DNA of 64,000 bases from Jaminaea rosea (GCF_003144245.1 NW_020289990.1:248001-312000), one strand, 5' to 3'. Positions 1 to 12,447 are shown, numbered from the stretch's first letter. Numbers and translations are program-made. Notes: generated by a model from the sequence alone, not told the origin.

Positions 1-1123
1 GACCGAGGCTGGTGCGCTGAAGCGCTTGGAGGCAGCTGGAGCTTATACAGTGTGGCAGACAAGCGCCCAGAGCCAAAACTGTCGTACGACTGGCCCAATC
101 GTTGATGTGTTGCTCCGGGACAAAGAAGGATCTTGGCCTCAGAGAACGCTCAAAGAAATGTCAAGGCTCGACCACTGGATGTTGACGAGGAGCGCGCTTG
201 AGGGAAATACGGGGCGAGCTTGTGATGAGTGATAATGGCGGCCCTGTTGATCACTGATCAGTGGACCACGGTTAATCTTAGCCACGATCGTCAAAGTCGA
301 GAGGCTCGACCGCTAGTCGAGCGTACCGTGCGCTATTTGGGCTGGCTAACGCCGTGCTGAGCGATGGTCAAGTCAGGTCGGCCAAGAGGTCGCCTCTGCC
401 TTGGCAAAGGTATCCCTGACTGTACGGACGAGGCTAGCCGAATGCAGGCCCGGACGTTCACCTTGACGCCCGGGCTATATGAGCAAGATGGGTGATGTAC
501 GCACGGAAGAAGCGGCAGGATGGCAGGAGATGTGGGCGTCAAAGGACTAAACTTGGCGTGGCGGCGGTCAGGCACTCAACTCGCACGCCAAAATGCGCTC
601 TCTGACGCCCTGCCAGATTGCGCTCGAGCCACCGTCTTTTCTTTTTGGGTCGGGAATGAAAAGGCCCGGAATGAAGAGCATCGTAGAAGCCGATCAACGC
701 GTACGCACCATCAGGCAAATGAAAGTCAAGCTCGAGTAATTGACATATTCAGTGGAAGCATCGAGAGCAAGTCTATTCACACGCAAAGCTGCGCAAAGCC
801 TTAGGGTATCTGAACCAGTGCGCAGAGAGGCGAGGGCCATGGGAGAATCTGCGATGAAATACACCATGAGAACAGAGAGAGCAACGCCGTAGAGGACTGC
901 CGCGACACGCTACGTAATGCCAATCAAATTTGGATAGGCGGAGCCTGCGACAGATTGACGACTTGCATACTGTGAAGTAGCAGAACGAAGAGCACTGTCT
1001 TTGCCCAGGATCGAGCAGTAGCTGTAGATTGAAATGTGAGCGAACAAGCATCGTCCGCGAAGCTGACCGTCTAATCACTTCGCATCTTCATCCTATGGTT
1101 CTTCTAACGCTCGTGCGCCACAC
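1..1123. other. Left-edge region without a convincing gene
   Basis: Only short frames lacking recognisable domains or a consistent splice pattern are seen on either strand. The right end is presumably the 3' untranslated region of the P5B ATPase, which is read leftward. No tRNA, repeat array or transposon end was recognised. A terminal exon of a gene lying further left cannot be excluded. Confidence 0.5.
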
Positions 1124-4100
1124 TTACGCGCCACCCTCCTCCCTCAACTGCTGCTGCACTGCCTTGTAGTGGTGTCCATTACCGCCGGCCGCAGCCGCAC
1201 TCCTTGTCCTCCTCTTCCTCCTGTACGCCCTCTGCAGTCCCTTGAAGCCCTTCGTGATGGGCTTGATGCAGTACGCCTCAACCACAAAGCTGACGACGAC
1301 ATTCGTCGCCACCACAGCCGCGAGCGCCCAGTGGAAGCTATGCGGCATCTCCACGAGGCCAAGAACATCGAAAGCGAAGCTGTTGACCGGCGCGAAGAGG
1401 AAGTACGTGCAAGCCGCACCCAGCACGACGAGGCAGAGCATGAGCCATGCGTTGGTGTACATGGGCTTGCGGTACGGCGGGCCGACGGAGAAGACTGCTG
1501 CCACGAGAATGTACTGGAAGATGGAGACGAGGAAGAGTGTCGTGTTGATCGGATTGACCACATTGAGCTCGTCAGGGTCGACCGTGGGGTCAGTGTACCA
1601 TGGCTGGATGGTCGTGTACCAGTAGGCGAAGCCCTGCGCTCCTGAGCAGATGAGGACTTGGGCAAGCATGGAGGTGAGGACCTTCTTCGACACCAGGTTC
1701 GACGTGGGGCGCTTGACCGCCAGCTCTGGGTAGGGGAGCGTGCGAGCCATTGCGATTGCCGTGGGGACGATCAAGGCGAGATCGATGAGGAGGAATTGGA
1801 AGTCGCCGAGGGAGGACGCCCAGCTGTAGAGGATCGTGATGCTCGTAAATTGAATGAGCGAATAGAGGGCCATGAACTTGAAGCAGGAGAAGCTGGTCAC
1901 CAACGCGGCACGACCCTCCTTGAGCACCTCCACGCAGCATGAGATGTCGGGCGAGCGAGAAGTGAACGGTGCCGCGACACTGGCCTCAGCCTCAGAGAGG
2001 GAGATACCAATATCCGCAGCCTTGAGCGCTCCGCAGTCATTTGCGCCGTCACCACAGAAGCCCACGCAGAAGCCCAAAGACATCAAACGGTCGACGAGCT
2101 CGGCCTTCTCGTCTGGCGACATGCGCGCGAAAATTGTGCCCTTGATCAGCATGCGGCGCAGCGTATCGATGCTTGCGTAGTCGATCATCCAGCGGAAGAC
2201 GTCACCGGTGAGCGCCAGCTGGTAGTCTGCGATTCCGTCCATCGAGTCCATGTCGAGCATGTGGCTATCATTGACCAGTGGGCGCAGACGGTCAGGATCG
2301 AGCTTGATACGTTCGTCGTCCACGCTTGTCCACTCCAACTGCGAGTCGGGCGTCTTTTGGTTGCCGCGTACAAAGGACGGGAGGAAGACGTGGCTCGAGT
2401 TGGCAATGATCCCACACTCGCGCGCAACGCTGATTGCGGTTCGCGGGTTGTCACCGGTGACCATGTTGCACTCAATGTTCGCAGCCTTGAGCGTCTCGAT
2501 GGCAGGTGCAGTCCCCTCCTTGATCTTGTTCTCAAAGATGATCAGACCCAAGAAGCGCAGCCCGCTCTCTGCTTGCTCGCGCTTCATGCGCTGCGCCTTG
2601 ATCCAAGTCATGTTGGTCATACTCTTCCCCGCGCAGGCAATGACACGATAGCCGTGCTTGGTGTAGTAAGCCAGGAGGTCATCGTAGTCCGCCGGGAAGG
2701 AGGAGGGGTCACAGATGTCGCCCATGACTTCGGGCGCGCCCTTGACGAAGATCTCGAGGGAGGGAGACTTGAGTCTTTTCACGATGACGGACATGCGGCG
2801 CAGCTGCGAGACGAACTCGAAGGTGCGCAGCACGCCGAGCTCGAGGAAGTGGGCGTGACGGCCAGGCTTGACTGCATCCTCGGGCTCGAAGGCTTCTCCG
2901 CCTGGCGGTCGGACAACCGTCTGAACCAGAGCGGGGGCGCGATCCGTGAGTCGACTCTTCCCGTCCTTGGCCGTACCGCTCTTCGTGGTGGCCTTGGCCG
3001 CTTGGTCGCGCCCTTCGTCGAGGGTCCAGCCCGTGTACTCGAACATCTTGACGTCCAAAGGGTCACCAATGACTTCGCCGTCAACGACTTTCAAGCTATG
3101 GCACGTCGCGAGGGCGTAGAGGAGGGGCATCTTCTTTGCATCGGCGTCCTGCTTTGAAGCATAGGCGTTCACCGGCATCTCATCGACCGTTTCGTGCAGC
3201 TCGGAGAAGCGGCTGGAGCGCAAATCCACCGTACGCGTGCCGAGCACATCGAGTCCGTCCTGCGTGAGCGTGCCCGTCTTGTCGAAGCAGAAGACGTTGA
3301 TCTTACCACCGATGTTGACGCGGTTGGGGGAGATGCAGAAGATCTCCTGCTTGCGGAGGCGGCTGATAGCGAAAGTGGTGCCGATGGACATCGTAGCGGG
3401 AAGAGCGGGAGGCACAACGACAGTGATCAGGTCGAGGGCACGCAGCACGATTGTGTGCCATGCGATGCCCAGCTTGACGAAGTTCACGGACGAAGCCGTG
3501 AAGCCCACTGCAGCAATACCAGCCAGGAAGCCAATGAAGCGGAACGAGTCGCGGTAGAACTTGAAGCCCATGGGCTTCGGGAAGAGCATCGAGCGGACGA
3601 GAGCTCCCTTGGTCGTGTCGAAGCCGGTGCGGACCACCATGGCTTTGGCGCCTGCTTCCTTCTCGCCGGGCGAGGGGGTGCCGCGGATACGAATGATGCG
3701 TGTGCCGCTAAAGAGGAAGTGCTTTGCGAGGTCCGGGTGAACGTCCTGGCCGGTGAGCTGGAGAAGCTGCATTGTGCTGTCCGGGATAGGAATCTTGGAG
3801 ACTGGCACCGACTCGCCGGTGAGCATCGACTCGTTCACGATAGCGTCGCCGCTGAGGAGGACGGAGTCGGCGGGAAAGAGCAGGAGACCAGACTCAGCCA
3901 CGTCGTAGATGTCTCCAGGTACAAGCTGAGAGGAGTCGAGCGTCTTCCAGCTGCCTTCGCGCAGGACGCGGACGGGCGTGTTGAAGCGACTCATTTCTCG
4001 CATGCGGGCAACGGTATGGCGCGTCTCGATGAGGGTGGTGATGATGGAGGCTAGAGAGATGATGGCAATGCAGACCGCGTAGTAGTAGTAGTTGTCGATG

Positions 4101-6077
4101 GACCAGAGGCCAATGGAGACGATTTGGAACACTGCGTGAGGGTGATGGAGAAGCAGGTCAGTCTTGCGCTCGCAGTCTCATCCCGCCCACGCGCGCCAAC
4201 TCACTGTAGAAGGGATGCAAGACCTCGTCAACAAGCAGGCCCACCACACCCTTATCCTCAATCTCAATCTCATTCTTGCCAAACAGGGCCGTCCTATCCT
4301 TCTCTGCGTCCCACGTATTTCCCTGAGCGACAAGTGCGCTGCTAGTCCACGCCGGATCACGCCAGTCCTTGACCATGCGCCAACGACCAGAGGGAGGATG
4401 AAGGAAGAAACGAGTGTAGCGATAGGTGACGAGGGTGAGGTCCATCAATTGCTCGGTCTCCACGCCGGACATGAGACCTTGCAGCTCTTCAGATGGCATG
4501 ATGCCCCCGTTTCCCGTTGGCACGGCGCCATTCTTGCCGTTTTTGATGCTGGACTTGGCGCTTCCAATGGCGCTCCCTGACTTGCTGCCTCCTTGCGAGG
4601 ACATGTTTGCAGCCGTCTTGGACTGGGTAGCCACTGCAGCTTGATGCTCAGCGAGCGTGGAAGGAGGGTCGCGGGAGGAAGGGGGAAAGGCGGTGGCGAG
4701 CGGGCGGGCAAAGGGTACCGTCTCCGGATTGATCATGTGCAGATCGCCATACTGATTCTCGACGACGACGAACTCTGCCCGTTCGAACTCGACCTCCTTG
4801 GACGTCCACTTGAGCCAGAGACGGGGCAGCCATCGCCCGAGTAGGTAGAGGATGCCGAGCGTAACAACGCAGAGGACTGTCCAGATGATGCGCTGCGCAG
4901 CCACAACGCGGTACCCCTTGAGACGGATGAGCGTGTCTTCGTCGGGAAGGTAGATCTGCTGTCGAGTGCGCGACCCTTTGTCGAGGAAGGACATCTCTTC
5001 GCGAGCCTTGCGCAGCTCCTCTTGCACGTCGGTGGGCTGATTGGCCTCGACGTCGCGATCACGGATGCCGCTGGAGGCCTGAAGCTCCTCGTCGAGCTCG
5101 TCCTCTGGCTCGTGGCCCGTCGAGATGCGCGAGTCTCCAAAGACTGGATCGACTGCGCCGCTGAGAGGACCAAAGGCAGAGGGAAGGATACCGCCGCGTG
5201 CTGAGCTGCCGTCTTCGTCCGAGGTGGTGCTGTGCATGCTGTCACCCGAGTCGTCGTCGTCATCGTCATCGGTGCCGTACTCGAGGTCAAAGCCGGATCC
5301 TTCGTCGTCTGAGTAGCCAGCCTCTGAGCCGCGAGAGCTTGCCGCGCGACCTCGTGATTCGATACTGGATTGGGAGCTTCTGCGTCGGCCGAGGGCTGGT
5401 CGACGAGAGGTACGGCTGCGAGTGTCGTCGTCACGATGGCTATCCCCGCCGCCCGTGATGGATGCGAGCAAAGAGCCCAACATGCCGCGAGGCTCTGCGT
5501 CTGCGTCTGCTGCCTCGGGCACTCTGCGCTTGCGACCAATGCGAGAGGATTGGGCTGCGCTACGGATGCTGGGGTCCCTACCGCTGACACCGCTAGCTGC
5601 ATCGTCGATGGCTTCCTCATCGTCCCGTCCATAGGATCGGGAATGGCCATCGCGAGAGATGCGTCGTCGTGCGCGGCTGGATGCCTTTCTGCCGAGCTCA
5701 GGTCGGGTCATGGTGTGACGCATGCTCGACACGCTGGATGGCACGGCTCCAGCGGTAGGGCCATCGAATACGCTGCCCACATCACCGTAGCTGGCCACCT
5801 GTGAGTCCCTTCGTTCCCTGCGTTTGATGGCTACGCCTCCTGCATTCTCCTCTTCTCGGTCATCTACAGCCTCTGAGCTGTTTGCCCATGCCATTGCTTC
5901 TGCTCGTTCAGCGTCATCAAAGAAGGGCGAAGAGGCCATCTCGCCCTCATGCCCCCCTGATGCTGCTGCTGCACCGCCATTTGCCTTGCGAGAGGGAAGA
6001 GTGAAGGGGGCTTGATACTCGTCAGGAGCTGCTTCTGGCTGCCTGCGCTGCTTTGATGATGGTGAAGGCGGAGGCAT
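1124..6077 (-). CDS. YPK9: P5B-type P-type ATPase, Ypk9/ATP13A2-like (vacuolar cation/polyamine transporter)
   Basis: Two exons: 6077-4205 and 4131-1124, with a 73-nt GT-AG intron at 4132-4204. The spliced frame is 1,626 aa and the junction gives a continuous HPFY-MFQIVS helix. Seen: a roughly 380-residue acidic, Ser/Arg-rich N-terminal tail, the P5 N-terminal hairpin, TGES (about 729-732), PPALP in M4 (about 865-869), the phosphorylation motif DKTGTLT (Asp about 908) and a GDGAND hinge. PPALP marks subclass P5B rather than ER-type P5A. Known family role: polyamine or metal transport in vacuole or lysosome membranes. I start at 6077 because the residues before it read like leader; an in-frame ATG at 6272 is possible. 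A donor-like GTAAGT overlaps the stop, so a further exon is conceivable. The gene is head-to-head with eIF3d. Confidence 0.93.
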
Positions 6078-6387
6078 GGCCGGGCGGTGGTGATTGATAG
6101 GAAGAGGGAGGTGACAAAGACGCAGAGGCCCGCCAGAGGGGCCCAAGTGTGCCTGGGTCTCGCCCTCGCGGCGGGCGGCAGCAGAATGACGCTCGTCCCT
6201 CGTCGCTGCGTCGCTCATGCAGCCGAAAGTCTCAAGTCGTCCGTCGTTGAGAGCGTGCGAGGAGATTGCCATTGTCGGAACGGAGCTTTGAGCGCGGACG
6301 CCAACGTGAGAAGGACGAAAAGACTTGGGCGGGCGTCGGCAGGCGAGAGCTTCTCGTCACTACCATCAACCCCTTCCCATCCTCACA
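6078..6387. promoter_or_regulatory. Shared divergent promoter of P5B ATPase and eIF3d
   Basis: About 310 bp separate the chosen start codons of two genes read away from each other, so both promoters and 5' leaders must lie here. No TATA box or named operator was recognised. If the ATPase used its upstream in-frame ATG at 6272, the shared region would shrink to about 115 bp. Confidence 0.55.
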
Positions 6388-8310
6388 ATGGCCTCTTTCA
6401 CTCTGCCCAAGTTGGCAGAAAACTCAGACCGATGGGGACCTCCCCCTCTCGACTCGTCGTCGAGCTCCTCATCCTCTGTCCTCCCACCGGAGTTTGCCGA
6501 CATCCCCTTTGCTCCCTTCAGCAAGAGCGACAAGATTGGTCGAATCGCAGACTGGAACGCCTCTTCTGCTGGAGGAGCCACAGCCATCGGCGGCGGACGT
6601 GATGGCGACGACCGATCGGCTCGCAATGCTGCCCAGGGTGCAGGAGGCCGAGGCGGCCGACGCGAGGGTCCGGCTGCTTATGGCTCTGGCGCTTCCAACG
6701 CCTTTGCCTACTTCCACGCCGACGATGAGGCCACTTTCTCCGTCGTCGACAACACGCGCTCTCAGAGCACGAGGGGACGCGGTGGGCTCGCAAGCATGTC
6801 ACGCGGTGGAGGTGGTGGTGGACGAGGCGGGCGAGGAGGTGGAGCAGCCGGCGGGGCAAAGGGAGCTATGGGCGGCGCTCGTGGTGGACGTGGCGGAGCA
6901 GCAGCAGGTGGCAACCAGCGCAATCAAGGCTTCGCTTCGCGTGGTGGTGGAGCCCGTCGTGGCGGATACCGAGACTGGGACAAGCCGCAGCGCACCCGCG
7001 ATCCCTCGGTCACCGTGGGGCCCGACTGGGAGCAGCTCGAGGAGATCGACTTCTCCCGCCTTGCCAAGCTGCGTCTCGATGTCCCCGCTCCAGAGGACAT
7101 TGCCACCTACGGCACTCTCCACGAGTACGACCGATCTTACGACCGCATCGCCTCGGTGCGCTTCGAAAAGCCCCTTCAGCCGCAGGACCGTCTGCGCTAC
7201 AACCCTACGACGTCGGACGACCCTGTTCTCGCCGAGATTGCAGCAAAGGACGCCCAAGCCAAGATTACTGGTGAGGAGGGCTCTGGCGCCGTTCCAGCCC
7301 GCCTCTTCATCACCGACTCGATCCTCGCTCTTCTCATGTGCGCATCGCGCACCGTCTACCCGTGGGACCTGACGGTCACAGTCACCGAGCGTGGAGACGT
7401 CTTCTTCGACAAGCGCGACGGAGGTGCCTTCGACTACGTGACTGTCAACGAGAATGCAGCCGACCCGCCGATGGAGGCAGACGAGAAGGCCGACAAGAAC
7501 GCGGCGGCCAACATCAATACGCCAGGCAACTTGAGCCTCGAAGCGACGTACATCAATCAGAACTTCTCCTTCCAAGTCGTCAACCCTTCCAAGACGCTCG
7601 ATCTTCCCGATGGCCCCAACCCCTTCCACGAAGGTGACAACGAGCAGCTGGCCTCAAGCGCGTACAAGTACAGGAAATTCGACCTCAGCTCGAGCGAGGA
7701 GGACCCCATCGACCTCTACGTCCGCACAGAGCTGGACGCGTACGTCCCTCCAGCAAGCAAGGGGCAGCAGGCGCAGTACATCCTCGTGCGCACACTCAAC
7801 GAGTGGGACTCGCGTGCCCAAGGAGCAGGCGGAGCGCCAGACTGGCGTGCCAAGCTCGATGCGCAGCGTGGTGCCGTCGTGGCAAACGAGATGCGCAACA
7901 ATGCTGGCCGTCTTGCAAGGTGGGCCACCCAGTCCCTCCTCGCGGGAGCGGACAACCTCAAGATGGGGTACATCTCCCGTGCCACTCCTCGCGACTCGTC
8001 ACGTCACTCCATTCTGGGCACGCAGTGGTGGAAGCCCTCTGACCTTGCGTCGCAGATCAACGTCAACCTGCCCAACGGCTGGGGAGTCGTGCGCACCGTC
8101 GCTGACCTGGCACGCAAGAGTGCCTCCGCTGATGGTGGGGAGAGGGCCAAGTTTGTGCTGGCAAAGGACCCCAACAAGCAGTGCTTGCGTCTCTACCGCG
8201 TACCGGTCAACTGGCCGCAGCAGGGTGAGGAGGAGCAGGGCGCTGTGGATGACGAGGAAGCTGAGAGGATCGCCGCCAATGTTACTGGTGCGACGCCTGC
8301 TGCCGTATAG
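6388..8310 (+). CDS. eIF3d: Translation initiation factor eIF3 subunit D
   Basis: Intronless, 640 aa. The N-terminus, with FTLPKLAENSDRWGPPP, is the typical eIF3d start (short motif, then Asp/Asn-x-x-GWGP or RWGP). A Gly/Arg-rich RNA-binding stretch lies near residues 150-190, followed by the conserved cap-binding-type core with DLTVTVTERGDVFFDKRD and a C-terminal segment containing NLKMGYISR. eIF3d is a subunit of the cytoplasmic eIF3 complex; in metazoans it contacts mRNA caps. I chose the ATG at 6388 because family members start at this point; an upstream in-frame ATG at 6325 would add 21 residues of leader-like sequence. The Gly/Arg segment is longer than I expect from animal homologues. 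Confidence 0.96.
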   Translation: MASFTLPKLAENSDRWGPPPLDSSSSSSSSVLPPEFADIPFAPFSKSDKIGRIADWNASSAGGATAIGGGRDGDDRSARNAAQGAGGRGGRREGPAAYGSGASNAFAYFHADDEATFSVVDNTRSQSTRGRGGLASMSRGGGGGGRGGRGGGAAGGAKGAMGGARGGRGGAAAGGNQRNQGFASRGGGARRGGYRDWDKPQRTRDPSVTVGPDWEQLEEIDFSRLAKLRLDVPAPEDIATYGTLHEYDRSYDRIASVRFEKPLQPQDRLRYNPTTSDDPVLAEIAAKDAQAKITGEEGSGAVPARLFITDSILALLMCASRTVYPWDLTVTVTERGDVFFDKRDGGAFDYVTVNENAADPPMEADEKADKNAAANINTPGNLSLEATYINQNFSFQVVNPSKTLDLPDGPNPFHEGDNEQLASSAYKYRKFDLSSSEEDPIDLYVRTELDAYVPPASKGQQAQYILVRTLNEWDSRAQGAGGAPDWRAKLDAQRGAVVANEMRNNAGRLARWATQSLLAGADNLKMGYISRATPRDSSRHSILGTQWWKPSDLASQINVNLPNGWGVVRTVADLARKSASADGGERAKFVLAKDPNKQCLRLYRVPVNWPQQGEEEQGAVDDEEAERIAANVTGATPAAV

Positions 8311-8480
8311 AGTGGAGAGGTATTTCGCCGTCATGTGATCAAAATGGCATGCAGTGCATTCTTGTCAGGCAGTGATGATCGATAGACGTGAAGCACAGAA
8401 GCTTGCTGGGAGAAGCAACAACATTGCATTGAAGTTCGAGCAGTGACGTCCAAAGAACCCCAACGCGCCACTCGCGCGCT

Positions 8481-10789
8481 CTACAACCTACTCAGGTCCC
8501 TTCCCCAAATTCCCCTCTTGACCCAATCGCTCATCAGAAGCATGCGCGTCCTCATGCTACACTGCTCGCTCAAATACACTGACCTCCAGGCATACATTGC
8601 CACAAGGCCGCCCGCCAAGCTACTCAACGACTGCGGCAGGTACGGCAGCCCATCGACGGCCGCGGCGTTGCCCAGGAAGGCGAGAGAGCCGAGGCTCATG
8701 TAGGAGAAGGCCTTGTAATGCTCATCGTCCACATCGTAGCCCAATCGCGCAGCCGCAACGTCCGCCGCGTCTCCCGGCTCGTCCTGCGGGTAGAGCTTCC
8801 CCTGGCTCTTCAGCTTTGCAAGCTTGTTCAGCTTGCCCGCCAAGTATTTGCCCTCCTGACTAGCTACTTGGGCCGTCGCCGGTAGGGAGGTCACCTTGGA
8901 TTGGATTTCGAGGAACATGGTGCTGATCTCGTTGAGGGAGAGCGTTCCGTTGTGGTCTACGTCAAACTTCTCGAAGAGGTCGCGGAGCTTCTCGAAGTGC
9001 TTGGAGGATAGAGGATAGCGTTTGCGTACTCGTTGGGCGAGGGAGGCGAACTCATCGAAGGTGAGCTCGCCCTTGTGCTGCGTGTCTACTTGGTCGACGA
9101 ATTCGTAAAGAGAGTCCTGCGGCGAATCAAGCAAGCAGTGAGTTAGCGTGCTGGGAGGTTGCATCTGTCTCGCATTCGCGCTGTCCTCACAATGAGTCGC
9201 GAATTGACCGTGCTTGCATCACCGAGCGCGTACACGCTTCCCGTGGGCGTGCCCTGCACTCTCAAATGCGAGTCGACCAACAGCGCCTTCAGGTGGCTCT
9301 GGTTGGGCAATTTGTTCACAAGCGCCTTCGTGAAGGGACTCATCGCAATGCCGGTACTCCACAGCGTCATCCCGCTCCCAATCTCGTGCTCCTGCACTTT
9401 GCCCGTCTCCTTGTCCTTGACCGTGTACGTGACCGAGTTCGGCTTGACTTCCTTCACCCTCGCGTTCGTAATGATGTCAACCTCGTCTCGGGCAAACTTG
9501 TCTTCCGCATACTTGCTGATCTTCTCGCTGTACGTGTTCAAGATGTGCTCGCGAGATTGGATGAGCGAGACTTTGGCTTGGGAGCGAAGCAGCTTGGGGA
9601 AGTAGTCGAGGACGTCCTCATTCAGCATGTCGTAGATCTCGGCGGCCGTCTCGACGCCCGTGGGGCCTCCACCTGAGATGACAAAGGAGAGGAGACGCTT
9701 GCGCTCCTCGGGGGTCGTGGTAGGGAGGGAGGCAATCTCGAGGTTGTCAAGAATGCGCGAGCGGATGCCGCGAGCGTCCTGGTGAGAGGACGAGAGGGTG
9801 AAGGGTCAGCTTTCGGGAGCGGTGTCAGGCGATGTCTTCGCGCCCGCACGACTCACGTCAATCTCCTTGAGATGGAAAGCGTTCTCCAGCCCAGGCACGC
9901 CGTGTGTGGAAGTCACCGAACCAACGGCCACGATGAGCTTATCGTAGGGAATGTAGATCCTCCTCCCCTCTACCTCCGGCCTACTCGCCGTATCCTCAGG
10001 CCCGGCCTCAGGGTGTGATCTGCCAGCTTCTCTGTCCTCGGCCGATACCAGCTGAACCTCGAGCAGACGCTGAGCTCCTCCGTCCGCAGGCATCCGATCT
10101 GATCCGAACTCGACATCGACGGCCTTACCCTGCACGTAATGGCCGCGATGCCTGCTCAATACCTTGCGGATCGGCTCAATGAGAGAGCGGGGCTCGACGG
10201 TTCCTACCGTAGCAGAGGGGAGGAGCGGGGTGAAGAGGTAGAAGTTGTTGGGCGAGACAAGGGTGACGTTGTACCTGCCTGGATCCAACTTGGAGAGCAG
10301 ACTGACTGCGGCCCATCCTCCTCCTACGATGACTAGCTTCTCTTTGCCCTTGAGCTCCTTCCCGAGCTCGTCCTCCTGGCTCTCCTCGACGAACTCGCTT
10401 ACGATGGGCAGATTCTTTGGACCGCCCGACTCCGGATGAAGAGCGAGAGGTGAGCAGGGTACATCACCCAAGCGTACATGGCGATAAGTGAATGCATCGT
10501 GGCCGAGAATGATGGCGATGGTGGCTGATACGCCAAAGACGATGCTGAAGGTGCCCCACACACAGTATCGGACGATGCGATGACGCTGAAGGAAGGAGGT
10601 GGCCGGTTGCGAGGAGGCAGAGGAGTCGGTCGAAGCCATACGCTTGACGATGAGTGAAGACGGAGTAGGTCGAGGTCGCAAGGGGGACGCTGCGATCCTG
10701 GTGCTCATCATTCGCGACGACGACGACGCGATGTTCCTCGGTGCGAAGCGCGATGCGCCTGCTGCTGCAGTCATGGCGCTTGTGAGCAT
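8481..10789 (-). CDS. NDE1: External alternative NADH:ubiquinone oxidoreductase (NDH-2) with EF-hands
   Basis: Three exons: 10789-9857, 9778-9191 and 9116-8481, with introns of 78 and 74 nt, both GT-AG and in phase; 718 aa. Seen: an Arg/Ser-rich mitochondrial presequence, a transmembrane segment near residue 75-95, the first dinucleotide motif GGGWAAVSLLSKL, a second one at GGGPTGVETAAE, and SVYALGDAST near the C-terminal FAD contact. Exon 3 opens with EF-hand loops: DTQHKGELTFDE (partial) and DVDHNGTLSLNE (canonical D-D-N-G-S-E). The protein ends in a membrane-anchoring helix. Known: NDH-2 enzymes oxidise NADH without proton pumping, and EF-hand forms are Ca2+-dependent and face the intermembrane space. 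Head-to-head with Ifa38. Confidence 0.95.
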
Positions 10790-11250
10790 GGCGACGAGTA
10801 GACGGCGAGGCCGATGCCTGTCCTTTGGACTTCGCTGATAGCCAAGGCAGGAAGAAAGGAAGATAAGGAGGAAAGGAAGTGGACCCTTTGAGCTGGCCTC
10901 GTTTGCATTGCTCTGCGTAGCTCTGCGTAGCTCATGCGTGCCTGAGCCACCCACCAACGGCCCGAACGGCTCTCGTTGCCTTGCCGCTCGTCGACGTCAG
11001 GGCTGCATGCAAGCCAGGTCAGATCCGGCGGCGGGCGAATCGATTCCACTCGCTCGCGTGGCGTCAGCTTGGGCGTGAGCGTGGGCGTGGGACGCGAGGG
11101 CCAGACAGAAGATCCGGGGCCAGAGGCAAAGTGTTCATCTCGGAGACGACCAAAGAGGTTCAAGCCACCCCAACACTTGCTTGCCTTTGTACCACACGCC
11201 AACTCCTTTCCGCGAACGCTCCACCGCCCCCGCTCCCCTCTCTCTACACT
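10790..11250. promoter_or_regulatory. Divergent promoter of NDE1-like gene and Ifa38-like gene
   Basis: This 461-bp interval separates two start codons read outward. It holds a short direct duplication (ctctgcgtag, twice, near 10913-10931) and pyrimidine-rich leader sequence immediately before 11251. No known operator was identified. Confidence 0.5.
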
Positions 11251-12447
11251 ATGACGCTCCCCATCATCGGTCCTCTGCAAGACTTCTTTGCCTCTCTGCC
11301 TTTCCCAGCTCGACTGCTTGCTGCCGTCGGCCTCTTCACGCTCCTTAAGCCTCTCTACCGACTGGTACGCGTTCTCACTGACTGCTACGTCTTGGGCGGC
11401 ATCCCTCTTGCTACTTTCGGCCCAAGCAAGAATGATCCATCCAAGGCCTCGTGGGCAGTTGTGACTGGTGCGACCGATGGAATTGGAAAGGAGTTTGCAC
11501 TTCAGCTCGCCAAGAAGGTGAGTTGCTCGAGGGGGGAAGACTAGAGACCGCCAGATCGTATCGAAAACTGATTCCAGTGACCGGTTGCTCGCACGTACGG
11601 CAGGGTTTCAACATCGTCCTCGCCTCGCGCACTCAGTCCAAGCTCGACGCTGTCGAGAGTGAGATCAGCTCCTCGTCCTCCGCCCAAGTCAAGACGGTAG
11701 CCATCAACTTCCTCCACGCTACTGACGCCGACTACAAGCGTCTCGAGGCCGAGATCAGCCAACTCAAGCTCGCCGTGCTGGTCAACAATGTTGGACTCTC
11801 GCACGACAAGCCTGTGCTGTTCAGTGAGGGCGATGTTCAGGAGATGGAGGCTATCGCGGAGATCAACGTGCGAGCTACGCTTAGGGTTACGAGACTCGCG
11901 CTGCCCTTGCTTCAGCAGAACAAGCGTGAGTACGCGGCGAGGAGCGAGAAAGGTGCCGAAGATCGTCGACTAACCTCATCTATTCTCTCTTCCGCCCGCG
12001 CCAGGCTCCCTCATCCTTCACCTCGGCTCCTTCGCCGGGTCGATCCCCACGCCCATGCTCTCAACCTATGCGGGCACCAAGGCGTTCCTCATCGGCTTCA
12101 ATCGCGCCCTCTCCTACGAAGTCGCCTCCAAGGGCGTCACCTCGCTGCTTCTCAACACCTACTTTGTCTCGACGGCCATGTCCAAGATCCGCCGCTCCTC
12201 GTGGTCGGTGCCCACGCCTAAGCAGTACGTTGCCCAGACGCTTGCTAAGCTGGGAAGGCCCGGTTCTTGCTACGAGGAGGACAGGCGTGGACGCGAGATG
12301 ACCGTCTGGCCTCAGCATGCGCTCACCGAGTGGGCTGTTAGGGAGTTTGTGGGATTGGGCAGGGCGAGTGGTATGAGCCTCAAGAGTCAGAAGGTGATCA
12401 GGGCCAAGGCCATTAAGAGGGAGGAGAGGCTGGCCAAGGGGCAGTAA
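11251..12447 (+). CDS. IFA38: Very-long-chain 3-oxoacyl-CoA reductase (ketoacyl reductase, Ifa38/YBR159W type)
   Basis: Three exons: 11251-11517, 11604-11925 and 12005-12447; introns of 86 and 79 nt; 343 aa. Seen: an N-terminal membrane helix (about 20-45), the NADP(H) Rossmann motif TGATDGIGK (72-80), NNVG, Ser205 and the catalytic YAGTK pair Tyr218/Lys222, then a basic C-terminus (KREERLAKGQ). In the family this enzyme performs the first reduction of the four-step fatty-acid elongation cycle at the ER membrane, feeding sphingolipid synthesis. The length and the membrane anchor fit Ifa38 rather than a soluble SDR. The gene is divergent from NDE1. Confidence 0.94.

Noticed and set aside
2261-3157. 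298-codon open frame opposite the P5B ATPase
   Set aside because: It lies wholly antisense to conserved ATPase motifs. Long antisense frames are expected in GC-rich codon-biased genes.
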